Source: Symsagittifera roscoffensis
Lineage: Eukaryota; Xenacoelomorpha; Acoela; Convolutidae
Assembly (NCBI RefSeq): GCF_963678635.1
Contig: NC_087064.1
Location: 19,578,509-19,642,508 of the forward strand
DNA: 64,000 nt
Reading direction: 5' to 3'
The position numbers were made by a program, and so were the translations under genes. This document shows, piece after piece, positions 29,849-40,800 of this stretch. The stretch's first letter is position 1. Each line of letters opens with the position of its first letter. Below the pieces are notes generated by a model. That model did no database searches. It worked only from the letters and a program-made list of their open reading frames with translations, and had not been told where the DNA came from.

Positions 29849-32800
29849 ATACCCGACTTTTGAAGCACCGTTGCCATCGTCGCATGACGAATTATTTGTC
29901 ATCAAATCTATTCAAGCTTTTCATAATGCTTTAAATTTGATTAGTACTCAGTCTAAACCTCAAATTGTGCCGGTGGGGCAAATTTCACAGTATAACGAGT
30001 TCCGACCAATCAGATCGCTTGGTGAAATTGGAGGCAACATTAGCTACCTCTTAACTCATACAACAGACCAATCAACGTTCGATTCATCTGACCAATCATA
30101 CTGTTGCAAACAATTCAGCTCGTCGCCTCAAGAGGGCGTCGCGAACAGTACTCAATCTGTTAACCAATCCCAAAAGGATATGCTAATTAATCGTCGTTAC
30201 TTCTCGCCACTAGAGGGCGTCAGTTCCTGCTCTCAGTCAACCAGCCAATCGTATGCTCGTATGCAAAAACGTGAGTATTTAACATCGCCACGAGAGGTCG
30301 ACGTTTCATGCTCTGGTACTCTCGACCAATCACAGCACAGTATGCAAATGAGATACGCTAAACCAAAAGTTTTGGCTCAAACTCATTGCCTCCGACCTTA
30401 CAACTTAGAAATCAGTTACGATATGGATACTTCAAATAATCTCGCTCAAAATACTACTCTTAACTCTACTCTAAATAACTCTACTAATACTGTTGACTTT
30501 GCAAATACTACGATCGAACAAACAAATCTCATCAATTTTGTCGAAAACTTTTCTACAAGTTCCCCTAATTTTTGCACCTCCAGTCAAATAAGACCTAAGA
30601 TATCTACAGTTCGCCCTATGGATCGCCCGAGCCGTATTGATCAAATACGTTCCCGAAACATTGCCAGACAGAGACATTCTCGAGAACGTTTCGTGGTCAC
30701 TCGAGGACCGAATACGCTAAAGGCCCTCACTCGTTTCCTCGATAAGTGCCGGAGGCAGCGGCTGACAAGACAAGCCAGAAGAGGAGAGGTACTTCGAATG
30801 GGGGTTTATGCTATCAACAACCACAAACCGCTAGTCACTCAGGACAAGAAGAAGGTGGTCGGATTGCCAGGACTATTTGATGTGGATCTGCTGGGAGAGC
30901 TGACAGGAGAAGACCCGTTCCTCGGACCGATGAGGACTGCAATCATTAATAAGGATGTACAATCCTTTAACAAACTGGGGACCTACATGGCCCAATTCTG
31001 GACAAAAGCGGCGGTAGTAAACAACTGTGTACTGATAGACAACAAACTAGCCATACCCGAACAGTTACGAAGTGCTATCCTGATCCGACTTCATCGCTCG
31101 CACCCAGGCCAAGCGGCCATGATGGACGCCTCGGAGTATATTTGGTGGCCATTTCTTAACCGCCAAATTGTCAACGTCTGCGAAAAATGCCCGGAGTGTA
31201 CTCTATTTGGTAAAAACATCAAAACTTCTGCGACCTATAACTCAGCTGGGCCGTTACCAACTTTGTCAGCTCCAAATCAAGAATTGCAACTTGATTTCGC
31301 GGGTCCGTTAATAGATGATAAGAAGGGGAAAATCTACATTTTAGGTTGTTTTTCTAAGTTTCCCTCGGTGATGTTAACTAAATCAACCAGTGCGAAAAAA
31401 ATAGTCAAATTTTTGCGATCATATATTCGTAATCATGGCATACCAGAAAGCATTAGGACTGATCACGGATCTGGATTTCATTCTGACGTCGTTAAAAAAT
31501 TTTGCAAAATGAGAGGTATTAAACTCATCCTCACAGCGGTGGGGGATCATCGGAGTTGTGGGCTTGTGGAGAGATCGATCCAGACCATAAAACGGAAGTT
31601 AGGAACAGAAAAATTAGATCCTAATTTTAAAAACCTGAAGTCAACTTTACAACAAATTATCGACGATATTCGAAAAACTAAGCATTCTACGTTAAAAGTA
31701 TCTCCGTTTGAGTTACACTTTGGGAGGAAGCCTAATACTGAGTTTTCATTAGCACGTGATAATGTTGTTCATTCTCCTACTTCAGCGCAAGGACTTGAAA
31801 GGAACCTCCTAACTCCGGAGCAACGGTCAAGCCAGGATTACAGCCGCGATAGGGCTAAAGTTGTACCCAGAGGATCGTCACACAGCCCAGAAATCCCCTT
31901 TAAGTTCCAGCCACTCTTTGGCGTGGGTGAGCGTATCACGGATAGTCAACTGTATAAAGCCTTGGAGAACCTTGCAAAGGCAGCTAACACCTGGAAGCAG
32001 TGGAAACGGAATGTGCCCCCACAACAAGGACAAGATCTTCTCCGCGAATTGGCGGCTCGTAATAGCGACCTCGCAAACTCGCTCAAGACAGGGATCACAA
32101 AGGGAACCCTACGCTTCTACGACAACGCTCGCGATACGTCAGCTCCAGCACTCTCGCATTCACAGAGAATGAACGTGTCGTCCTGTTCGAGGCCTAAAAG
32201 ACTCTCAAAAACACGTAAATTAGAAAAATTAGTTTTACAAGATCCTCTAAGAGTCAAAATCTTTCGGAAAGTCCTTGATCGAAATTCGGGAAAGCCTCTG
32301 TTCAAATTAGCAAAAATCAAGATTACTCGCGTTACGGATCATACTTACATTACCGACAAAGGAAAAGTTTATCGGAAAAATCACATAAGCCTAGGACATA
32401 ATTTTAATCACCCTAAGTTTTCAGCTACGCCTGGCACAGTGGGAGAACGCTTGCAACAACGAATTGCTCCTCGGCCTCAATCTCAACCAGCTACTACTTC
32501 AGCTACAAGGCAGTCAAATGAACCTTCGAAGGGCAAGATGATTGACTTGACAGCAGAGTCGTCGAGCGAGGACTCATTGATCACTGGCCCCCAGCTCGAA
32601 TTAGTGGAGGCACTGGTTTCAACGCCTCAAGGATTGGCTCCTGTGATCGCTACTTCAACCACTCCGATTGTCGATCCCCCAACTCAACCCGCCTTGACTT
32701 CTACTACAGGGGCGGTAACACCACCCCAGGATCTGCCACAGACTTCAGACAAGGTCCCTCAGACTGCGACAGAGGATTCAGCAAATACTGGCCATGTGGA

Positions 32801-33092
32801 GGTTGACAATCCTACCTCTCAATCTTCGAGCGAGTTTCGATCATCTAATCGGTCTAAGAAACCAACGAGGTTTTATGGAGATCCTCTTCGCCATTCAGTT
32901 AAGAGTGTAACTGAATCTGACCCTGCGAAGCCTTTGTCACACGGACACAACGCTGATCAAATTACTACGCCACTCGCCGACCAAATTACTACGCCATTCA
33001 CCCCAATTGTTCGGAAAGTGCCGATTCCTAGGACTAAGGAGCAAACTACTCCGTTTAAGAAAACAAGAACCGAAGAGCATGATAAACTTTAA
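29721..33092 (+). CDS. End of RNase H, linker, integrase and long tail of element 2
   Basis: 1123 codons. It picks up RNase H at SRWADRLIPFDYQIEHIPG and DYLSRYPTF. A linker of about 300 residues then precedes the integrase; within it a ~30-residue Ser/Gln-rich unit is repeated three times (30066-30350). The integrase has the zinc motif (RSHPGQAAMMDASEYIWWP and CEKCPECTLFGKN) and DDE residues in LQLDFAGPL, RTDHGSGFHS and GLVERSIQTIKRK. The tail is Ser/Thr/Pro-rich, with ADQITTPL/ADQITTPF as a short tandem repeat, and holds SSNRSKKPTRFYGD near its end. Real translation would depend on the upstream gag start. Confidence 0.88.
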   Translation: MKRMVKKSYQSRLSRWADRLIPFDYQIEHIPGSSLGIVDYLSRYPTFEAPLPSSHDELFVIKSIQAFHNALNLISTQSKPQIVPVGQISQYNEFRPIRSLGEIGGNISYLLTHTTDQSTFDSSDQSYCCKQFSSSPQEGVANSTQSVNQSQKDMLINRRYFSPLEGVSSCSQSTSQSYARMQKREYLTSPREVDVSCSGTLDQSQHSMQMRYAKPKVLAQTHCLRPYNLEISYDMDTSNNLAQNTTLNSTLNNSTNTVDFANTTIEQTNLINFVENFSTSSPNFCTSSQIRPKISTVRPMDRPSRIDQIRSRNIARQRHSRERFVVTRGPNTLKALTRFLDKCRRQRLTRQARRGEVLRMGVYAINNHKPLVTQDKKKVVGLPGLFDVDLLGELTGEDPFLGPMRTAIINKDVQSFNKLGTYMAQFWTKAAVVNNCVLIDNKLAIPEQLRSAILIRLHRSHPGQAAMMDASEYIWWPFLNRQIVNVCEKCPECTLFGKNIKTSATYNSAGPLPTLSAPNQELQLDFAGPLIDDKKGKIYILGCFSKFPSVMLTKSTSAKKIVKFLRSYIRNHGIPESIRTDHGSGFHSDVVKKFCKMRGIKLILTAVGDHRSCGLVERSIQTIKRKLGTEKLDPNFKNLKSTLQQIIDDIRKTKHSTLKVSPFELHFGRKPNTEFSLARDNVVHSPTSAQGLERNLLTPEQRSSQDYSRDRAKVVPRGSSHSPEIPFKFQPLFGVGERITDSQLYKALENLAKAANTWKQWKRNVPPQQGQDLLRELAARNSDLANSLKTGITKGTLRFYDNARDTSAPALSHSQRMNVSSCSRPKRLSKTRKLEKLVLQDPLRVKIFRKVLDRNSGKPLFKLAKIKITRVTDHTYITDKGKVYRKNHISLGHNFNHPKFSATPGTVGERLQQRIAPRPQSQPATTSATRQSNEPSKGKMIDLTAESSSEDSLITGPQLELVEALVSTPQGLAPVIATSTTPIVDPPTQPALTSTTGAVTPPQDLPQTSDKVPQTATEDSANTGHVEVDNPTSQSSSEFRSSNRSKKPTRFYGDPLRHSVKSVTESDPAKPLSHGHNADQITTPLADQITTPFTPIVRKVPIPRTKEQTTPFKKTRTEEHDKL

Positions 33093-33224
33093 AACTTTGT
33101 AAGCTCTGCCATACTAGCCTATTGATTAGGTTATCACTTACCCATTACGGTGCTTATTTTCTCTCTCATTATCCTGCCTGATTCAAAATTTATACTAAGA
33201 TAAATTTTTTTCTAGAGGGGGAAG

Positions 33225-33562
33225 TGTCATGAGGCGACCTTCGGTACCTCATTATATTCTATTTACTTATGTATTGTCTTATCTAACTATATCTTAATTA
33301 TTTACTTATAGTGCAGTAAATTGATTCAAGGACAAATCTCACCAGCTAAATCGTTTGTCACTTGAGATTCGGAAGCGGTCATTTGCGAAAGCCTTAAGTG
33401 TGAAGTCTAGTCATAAAACATTATACATTAAAACTATACATTCAATTCTGGATTCGATAATCATTTATTCGTTACTTTATTCTATCTTTATATATATCAT
33501 ATCTAATTCAATATCCGAATTTTATAACATCTTTTTCCCTGCTCAAACTGAGGGAAATTTCA
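33225..33562 (+). repeat. 3' LTR of element 2
   Basis: 338 bp, TGTCATGAGG...AATTTCA, preceded by the polypurine tract agagggggaag. A matching target duplication could not be found because the 5' LTR start is altered. Confidence 0.88.
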
Positions 33563-36500
33563 CAGTTAAGTAAAAATTTGCGCGCAATACAACTTTAACT
33601 TCAAAATGATACTAGCATTGAATATTTCACCCTATGCCCTAGCTCCTTCTTTCCCACTTCACTAAATTACCTCAACAAAATCTAACACGACAGTGTGTAA
33701 CAAGTTGAATCATTGGATGACCTAACTAGCCTTTAAGGTGGCTGAGGTCAATTTTGGTTACAATTTTACAATATTTTTATTAAAGAGATTAAATTCATAA
33801 TTAAACTCACAAAGACAACAACAAAGAGAAATAACCAGTTTTTTGGGTCAGTTTTTGTGCCTAACTTTAACTTGAAGTGATACATTAGCTGTTCTAATTT
33901 GCCGCATTCGCTGCTCGCTGAAAAAATTTGAATTTTTGCGAGCAACAATTATACCTAATTGGCGATTTTCAAACCTTCATAGTTTATCGAAAAACAAATT
34001 ACGAGATGTTATCGAAATTTATCATGATAGTAAATTTTAGTTAAATTTTAGCTCATGTCATCAAATGTTGTCATTTAAAAAATGCGTAATTATGAAGTCA
34101 AAATTGAAGAAAACTTTAAAATTGAACTCAAGCATAAATTTTTTAAATCTCTTTGTTAGAAGTAAACAGCAGAGAGACTGCTAATTTGAAAATAGAACCA
34201 TAAAAACGATTAAATCTAAGACTAAACTGATATTTTAAAATAAAAAATTGTTGAATTTTTTTGTCCAGTTTGTTGGCTAATGTTGGGTTGAATTTCAGCA
34301 AAAAAAAAACGTTTTGAGTTGATTTATTGGTTTCGAGATTTTTGTACATGAAAACAAGGCTGCTACTATCAAGTCGAAACATTGAAAAATTCGACCGCCC
34401 TCTTGCTGGTCTCATATACTCTCTGACCAAAAAATGGATAAACTTTTACTTTGAACTTAGCCAGTATGATATAGTAAGCGTTAAAACTTGATTTCTATAT
34501 GGAATTTTTATGACCATTTATTTGTGTCACTTCCATTTGGAAAAATTTGACCGTGCTTCATTTCACCACGCATTACTTAATCGCATTTAATTTTTTAGCA
34601 TCTTTGAAAAACTTCTAAAACTGTGAATAAAAACAAAAGTGATTATTAACAAAAGTGATCGAAGCTGAAAAATAGTTTCGAATTTGAATATAAGAAAATC
34701 AGATCTTGATTGGGCACAAAATTTTTTGTTGGAAACTATTATTTTGATTGCCAAAATTGGTCTAAATAGAACAATCACCCCAAGCATTTATGTTTCATTA
34801 ATTTTGTCAAAGTCAGATTAATGAAAAGTGACCCATTTCCTCCACCAAAAAGCTAATTTGCCGATAAAACAGTTTGCCGATAAAACACTTATGTCAGTTT
34901 TACGATATTGCTGAAATGTGAGAATTGTTTTTGTCCGTACAATTTTATTGCTGAAATATTGCTGAAAAAAGAAAAGATTGTAGAAATAGGCAAAGTGTTT
35001 CTTCGTAGCAGCATATTTTTTTGTACTATTGAAATCAATAAAATTTGGTCAGCCATAACTTGGTGAGACAAAGAAAATTAAATTAGAGAGAAAACTCAAT
35101 CATCTACTTTGGACAAGCAGTCAGAAGAAACAATTTTATTGAGAATAATCTCAGAACTTAATCAAAACTCAAATAAAAAAAAAGTAAATTTTATTTCAAT
35201 TGAAATAATAAGCTGAGACACAGTATTCATACAATCATTGTTAACGTGCCAAACTGATTGAACTGGTTAATTAAAACTAAAATTGAAGTTCAGTTGAGAA
35301 AATTGTTGATTGAAATAGTAGTGTGCTGGGGGTTACCGCTTAGTCCTTGTTCGTGGTTGATATTTGTATTCAAAAAAGAAACATTTGGTTATTTTTTTTG
35401 TTTTTAGTTGAACAAATCTGAAAATTTTCCAAAATTGCCTTTGACGGCAACATATTTTTAATTTGAGAAAGAACAATTACCAATTTTTTTTAAAAATTGG
35501 CGGAGAATTTTATTTGCAAATAGGGTTTTTATTAACATTTTTTTTGCTGTTGTGGTAGACCTCCAATCGAAAAAAAACACAGCAGAATGTAAGCAAAATT
35601 CTTCATAAAAATGCTTCCTCCCGATAGAAAAAATAAACTTATATTTTAAAAAAAGGTAAAAATCAAATTTCCAATGATCAAAATTTCATGTATCACGGCG
35701 GTGCTCTGTACAAATCATTAGCCAATTGAAATTTTTTCTGGTATTAATTATTCATAACATTGAAAAGCAAGTTAAATTTTTTTTGTGTATGATTGCTTAA
35801 AAGCAAAACACTTTGTGGGTAGAGACACAAGTTGAATTTTATCTTATTTTTTTTAAGATGTGTTACAAACTACCGATTTGTTATCTTTTAAATCAAATTT
35901 TGTGTTTATAAATTTTATGATAAATCTTGTTTGTTACAAAATCAGGAATCGATTCTCAACTTCAGATTTTTTTGGTCGAAGTTTTTCAACCTTTTACAAA
36001 AAGTTACATTTTCATACGAAATCCTATCCGACTGTATTAAGAGAAAACCACTTGGGAAACCACCAAATATAATTTATATGTATGGGTTCTGCCACTGAAC
36101 CTCTTGGTTTTTTCTATACAACTTTTTTGGTTCTTGTGTTTATGGATAAAACACGAAATCTTACAGAACGATTGAAATTTTTATTCGGTTTTTTGTAAAA
36201 AGCGCCAGTCAATCAAACTCTCGTTTCAAAAACTTTTTATCTTCCATGTGTAAAATCGCCGTTTATACAGGTCAAATAGGTTTTCAAAGGTAAGAAATTG
36301 AAAAAAGTTATAGGCTAAAAAGTTTTCGGATATAGAAAATGTACAATTAGAAATGTTGGTCAAAATGGTTTGATAAAAAATTTTGAATCAAGCTATGAAA
36401 CTGATTTGACTTCTTTTCTTATGTATCTGTGGAAAAAAATTAAATGTAATTAATGCAACAAATAAATTTTTTGAAAAAACTGAGTGCCTTCAGAAACAAA

Positions 36501-39230
36501 AAAAGTTTAAATTCATGAAAAAGATGAAACCAAAGTTCCAATATGCAATTTTTATGTATCATGATAATGAACTGCATGAGCCAACAGCCAAACTAATTTT
36601 TTTGAAAGATTTAAGATCAATCACTTTGAAATGATCCCAATAAATTATTATATCCATCAAATTTTAAGTACTAACTTTCAGCAATATTTATAAAGTAGGG
36701 AAGCAATTTCTTCATCGCAGCCATGTTTATGCTAGAAGAAATATGTTCTACAACTTCGTGTGTTTTCGGAAAAAAATCTAATGGATTTGCCTAGGTTTTA
36801 ATTAAATGTTAAAATTGTGTCTTTAGCTGTGACACTTTAAAAAGAGTTGATTAGATTTTGGGTTACAGCTTAATAAAATAAGTCAAAAAAGAAAAACGTT
36901 TGATAATTCAATTATGAAAAACCATTTGTTGGATTCGCTTTCCCACAAAAAACTACTTAACTTTCCCACAAAAAACTAATTATCATAGTTTCATAGTCTG
37001 AGTGTATGGAATATTCTTGTAATAAAACTAAAGCATAACTTCTCTTTGAATGTCTAAAAATTGGGTTAAACTATTCTCTTTAGTTTTGACTGCAGATTTT
37101 TCTTGCGTCTGATAGTATTTTTTATAATTTAACCTAAAACAATTCTATACCGCAATGCACAAAATTTAACAAAAAATATGACTGAAAGGAATAATTTGCG
37201 TCCAATTGTATTTTGTCCATATCTGAACCTACAAAATTGTCTAAAATTTCATTCACGCAATTTAACACAAATATCTTTTTCTTGGAAATCCAACTTTAAA
37301 AAAACAAGCCCTGATTCTCAATCACAGAATTTTTTTAGGTCAACGCTTTCTTGCTTCTTATAAAATGACGTTTTTTTACACATAACCGAAGGAAATCTAA
37401 ACAAATTAAGCAACATAGGAAACCAGCAAAATTAGTTTATCTCTGTGAATAATGAATGCTATTTAAATTGTAAACTTTCTTTTATAAAAAAAAGTCTTGG
37501 TTTTTTGTGTATTCAGACGAACTACAAAAATCAAATGCATGTTTTTGGTGTTTTTTGGTTTTTATTTAAGGAAAAGAATGCTGGTCAATCTAATTGTTTG
37601 TAGGAAAAATTGCTCGTCTTCATACTTTAAAAAATGTTTTCTTATACAGGCCATACAACTTTTAAACACAATTGAAGGATAATAAGTTTTCAGACAGGGA
37701 AAATGTATGATTAGAATTTGTGGTCAAACTGTAATATTAAAAAACAATTAAATCGGGCCAAGAAAATGATTTGACTTCTTTCTCTATAAATGGTAAATGT
37801 CAGGTCGGAAAAAAATGAATTAAAAAAAAAACGCTGAGTTTCAAAGAGGGTAGAAAATCAAAACTCTAAAAATTAGTTTTTTTTTGTACCATAGTTATGC
37901 ACTATTTGACTCAACAGTCAGTTCAATTTTTCTAAATATTTACGATTAATCACCATGGAAACTTTCAAAAACTTTAGCTACACGCCTGTGACACTACTTA
38001 GTAAGTGAGACACATTCAATAAAGCTAGATTGTTTTAGCAAACACAGACGCATTATCGAATCTTGCGCTTTGAAAGCAAAAACCAATAGCTGTGTAAACT
38101 AAAAAACTTGTGTCAAGTTTGTAAGCAATGAAAAATAAGAAATCTTTTCAATTTATTCTAAGGAAAATTTTAAAAAGTTTCAGTTTTGTTGTACTGATTA
38201 TTTTTAAAGTACAAAGCAAATTTTCTATATCAGCCATTTGATGCGAGAAGGGAAGGGCTCTACAACTCAAATTGTGGTCATGCAAAAAACCAAAGAACTT
38301 GTCTTTTAAAAAAGTTTTGCTGTTACAATATGGTTTTTATATTGTTGTTATAGTTATAATTTGAAAAATAGTTTGAAAAATAGCTGTGATAGTTTGAAAA
38401 AAATTGATACGATTTTATAAAGAAGTTTATAAAACAAAATTACAAAATGTGTTAGCTTGAATGTTAGCTTAAAGGTTTAAAAGATATAAAAAAACACATT
38501 CCCGAATTAGCTCACCCCCATAAAGTACTTATTTGATAATTTTATTTTTTGAGTGTGTGAGAAAATGTTCATTCTACTATGATTTTGTATAAAAACTGGG
38601 TCATTAGCTTCTAATATTCTCCAATTATGGGATAAAACTTTTTCTGTTTTTATTCTGCATAGCAGCGTAATTGGCCTCTGGATTGAGCTGTTGTCTTCTG
38701 TGAAAATCGATAACGTTTTAGATTTTCATAAATTGATAAGACAAAAAACTGGATTTTAGCTCCATGAAGAATACTCAATCATCCATGATTAGACAATATG
38801 TCAGAAAACTTTCAAGATTGGTCTCAGAATATAATCAAAGCTTAATTTGAAAGTTAGAATTACATTTATTTGTCAGATGATGTTTTTGTCTAAGACTTTA
38901 TCTATAACATAGTCTATAATTTAGTTCACATAATTTTGTGAAGAGTTTTGTTTTTTCGCGAAACCAAATTTTGAGTTGTTTGATTGTAAATATGATGGTA
39001 ACTCTAAACCACAGAATTTTTCAAGGTGGAAGCTCTCTAGCATTATTTAAAAGATTACGTTTTTGTAGGTATACCAGTGTGAAATGTAACAACCTTAAAC
39101 AACATTAGAAATCACCAAATGCTGATTTTTTGTCTGAATAATTTCATTCAAATTTTTGAGAAATTACTGGTTGTTGTATTTTTGGTCTAGGGAACAATGC
39201 TGGTCATTCAAATTTCATGTTTAAAAACCT
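33563..39230. repeat. Old, degenerate kilobase-scale tandem repeat; no gene
   Basis: Matching anchors recur in the same order. actcaatcatc...cagtcagaa at about 35096 pairs with 38773. caggtcaaatag...aaatgtacaattagaaatg at about 36260-36350 pairs with 37645-37710. gatttgacttctttt at about 36405 pairs with 37770. gcagccatg...ttctacaac at about 36720 pairs with 38235. Spacing is about 1.35-1.5 kb between neighbours, suggesting three or more heavily diverged units. The left part (33.75-34.75 kb) also repeats itself loosely. No persuasive coding sequence. Confidence 0.5.
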
Positions 39231-39772
39231 TCATAAGGGGGACTGTTCTCATGTGCGGAGGACCGATTACCCGATAATTCTCAGCCAATCAACCCCCTTC
39301 AAACTCTCAAAACTTATCTTATTGCTTTTTTTTCGAATTGATGAATAATGATTGACTCGCCGCATTTTTTCTCATTCGGTCCTTCGCGCACCAAAACGGC
39401 TAAGGATGCTATAGATATAGTTTCAGTCGAACCAAGACTGCATCATAAATATTGTTTTCCGTTTTTGTGTGTTGACAGCACTGTTTGCAAATGCAAGGAT
39501 AACGCGGGGAGTACGAGTTTGCAGTCATCAATTCATTTGTAATTTTAATTATCATTATTATCTGCCATAAAAACTTTCATACTTTCAATAAGGGCATATT
39601 CGTGTATAGTAAAACAAATACGATCAGATTAAATGAAAAAGTCAAAAATAAATTCAAAAGTCGATCTTAAGCAACCCCCCTATAGGAAATGAGACTGTAT
39701 TTGCATGTGTTTTACGGAGAAATGACTGGTAGATTGGTAGAAGGAGATTGGTATCTCAATCTTGCAATGAGC

Positions 39773-39952
39773 CACGGAGGGTTTAGGGAAGGGGGGTCTC
39801 AGGGTTCGATCTCCGACAGGATGTTAAATCCCCCCGGACACCCCCCCCCCTCTCTCTCTCAGGGATTCGACCCCCTGCTGACCCAAAGGTCAAATTTTTT
39901 TTGAAAATCCGCACCCCCCCCCCCCCTCGAGAAAATCCTAGATCCGCCCCTG
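39773..39952 (+). mobile_element. hAT-type MITE, copy 3 (short)
   Basis: Starts cacggagggttta (changed from caggggcggattta) and ends agatccgcccctg. Flanked by a perfect 8-bp duplication, caatgagc (39765-39772 and 39953-39960). 180 bp, with poly-C runs inside. Confidence 0.82.
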
Positions 39953-39960
39953 CAATGAGC

Positions 39961-40800
39961 AGTCAAATTTTTGTCCTCCAGTAACCTCCACTCGGAGATT
40001 TTTCAAATCCGTACCTAACAAATTGTTCATATCTGAAGATAATTATTTAATTTCCATTCAACAATTCCGGCCGGAAATCTGCCATGAAGTTATTCAATAA
40101 AGCATGAATTTTCGTTTAAAAAATTAGTCCTAACCTGCTTTCCTGGTCCGACTTTTTCTAATTAAGGGCTAATTGTAGTGGAAAGTGAAGTTCTGTTGGT
40201 ATTCGAACCACCTACTTGCTTTCTTTCAGACGCATTAATTTGCATAACATTAACCGCTATAGCAGCAAGACCCGCGTTTCCACAATAGTCGAAGCAAAAT
40301 CATGCAAATTAACATTTCTTAACTTCAAAAGTATAGCCAATTGCAAATCATTGAGTTTTAAGGAATATTTTCCTTGCCGCCTGGATAATTTCATTGCCTT
40401 TTTTGTTCGGTACGGGTCAAAATTCACATAGGAAATGTTCAATCCAAAAAGTTTAATGCTTTACAATAAACTGAATAGCAGAATGAATGTGGCCAAGTTA
40501 TGAAGTTTTGTCGGCTGAGTGGTCGTTATGTTTGAAAACAATTTTTTCTATAGCCAAACAATCAATTAGCCAATCATAGGGCCAGTCAAAGACCCAAACA
40601 GAATTTGAACATGATCACAAAAAGGCTGGAAATTCCAAACCAAAAATGAAGCTAGCCATGTCTGAAGATAGTCGAAAACAAGCTTACATCTCGAGCCGAA
40701 GCCATATACAAGAAATGAGACGATAAATTGATGAATATATTTACTTTATGAGATCAGAAGACCTCTTTTGAAGCCAATAAATAATTTCTAAAGATTTAAC
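39961..40800. other. No gene recognised
   Basis: Unique AT-rich spacer between a MITE and the family A array. Confidence 0.5.

Larger units (their letters stand above)
26543..33562 (+). mobile_element. Ty3/gypsy LTR retrotransposon, element 2 (nearly intact)
   Basis: About 7.0 kb with two LTRs, a TGGCGCAGCC primer site, a gag-pol coding region and a polypurine tract (agagggggaag, 33214-33224). No envelope gene: pol ends at 33092, 132 bases before the 3' LTR. Over 308 aligned LTR bases I count 8 substitutions and no indel (about 2.6%). Coding damage is limited to two TAG codons (27593, 28652) and two frame breaks (near 27365 and near 29740). It belongs to the same broad group as element 1, but LTR, Gag and Pol sequences are well diverged. 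Confidence 0.92.
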
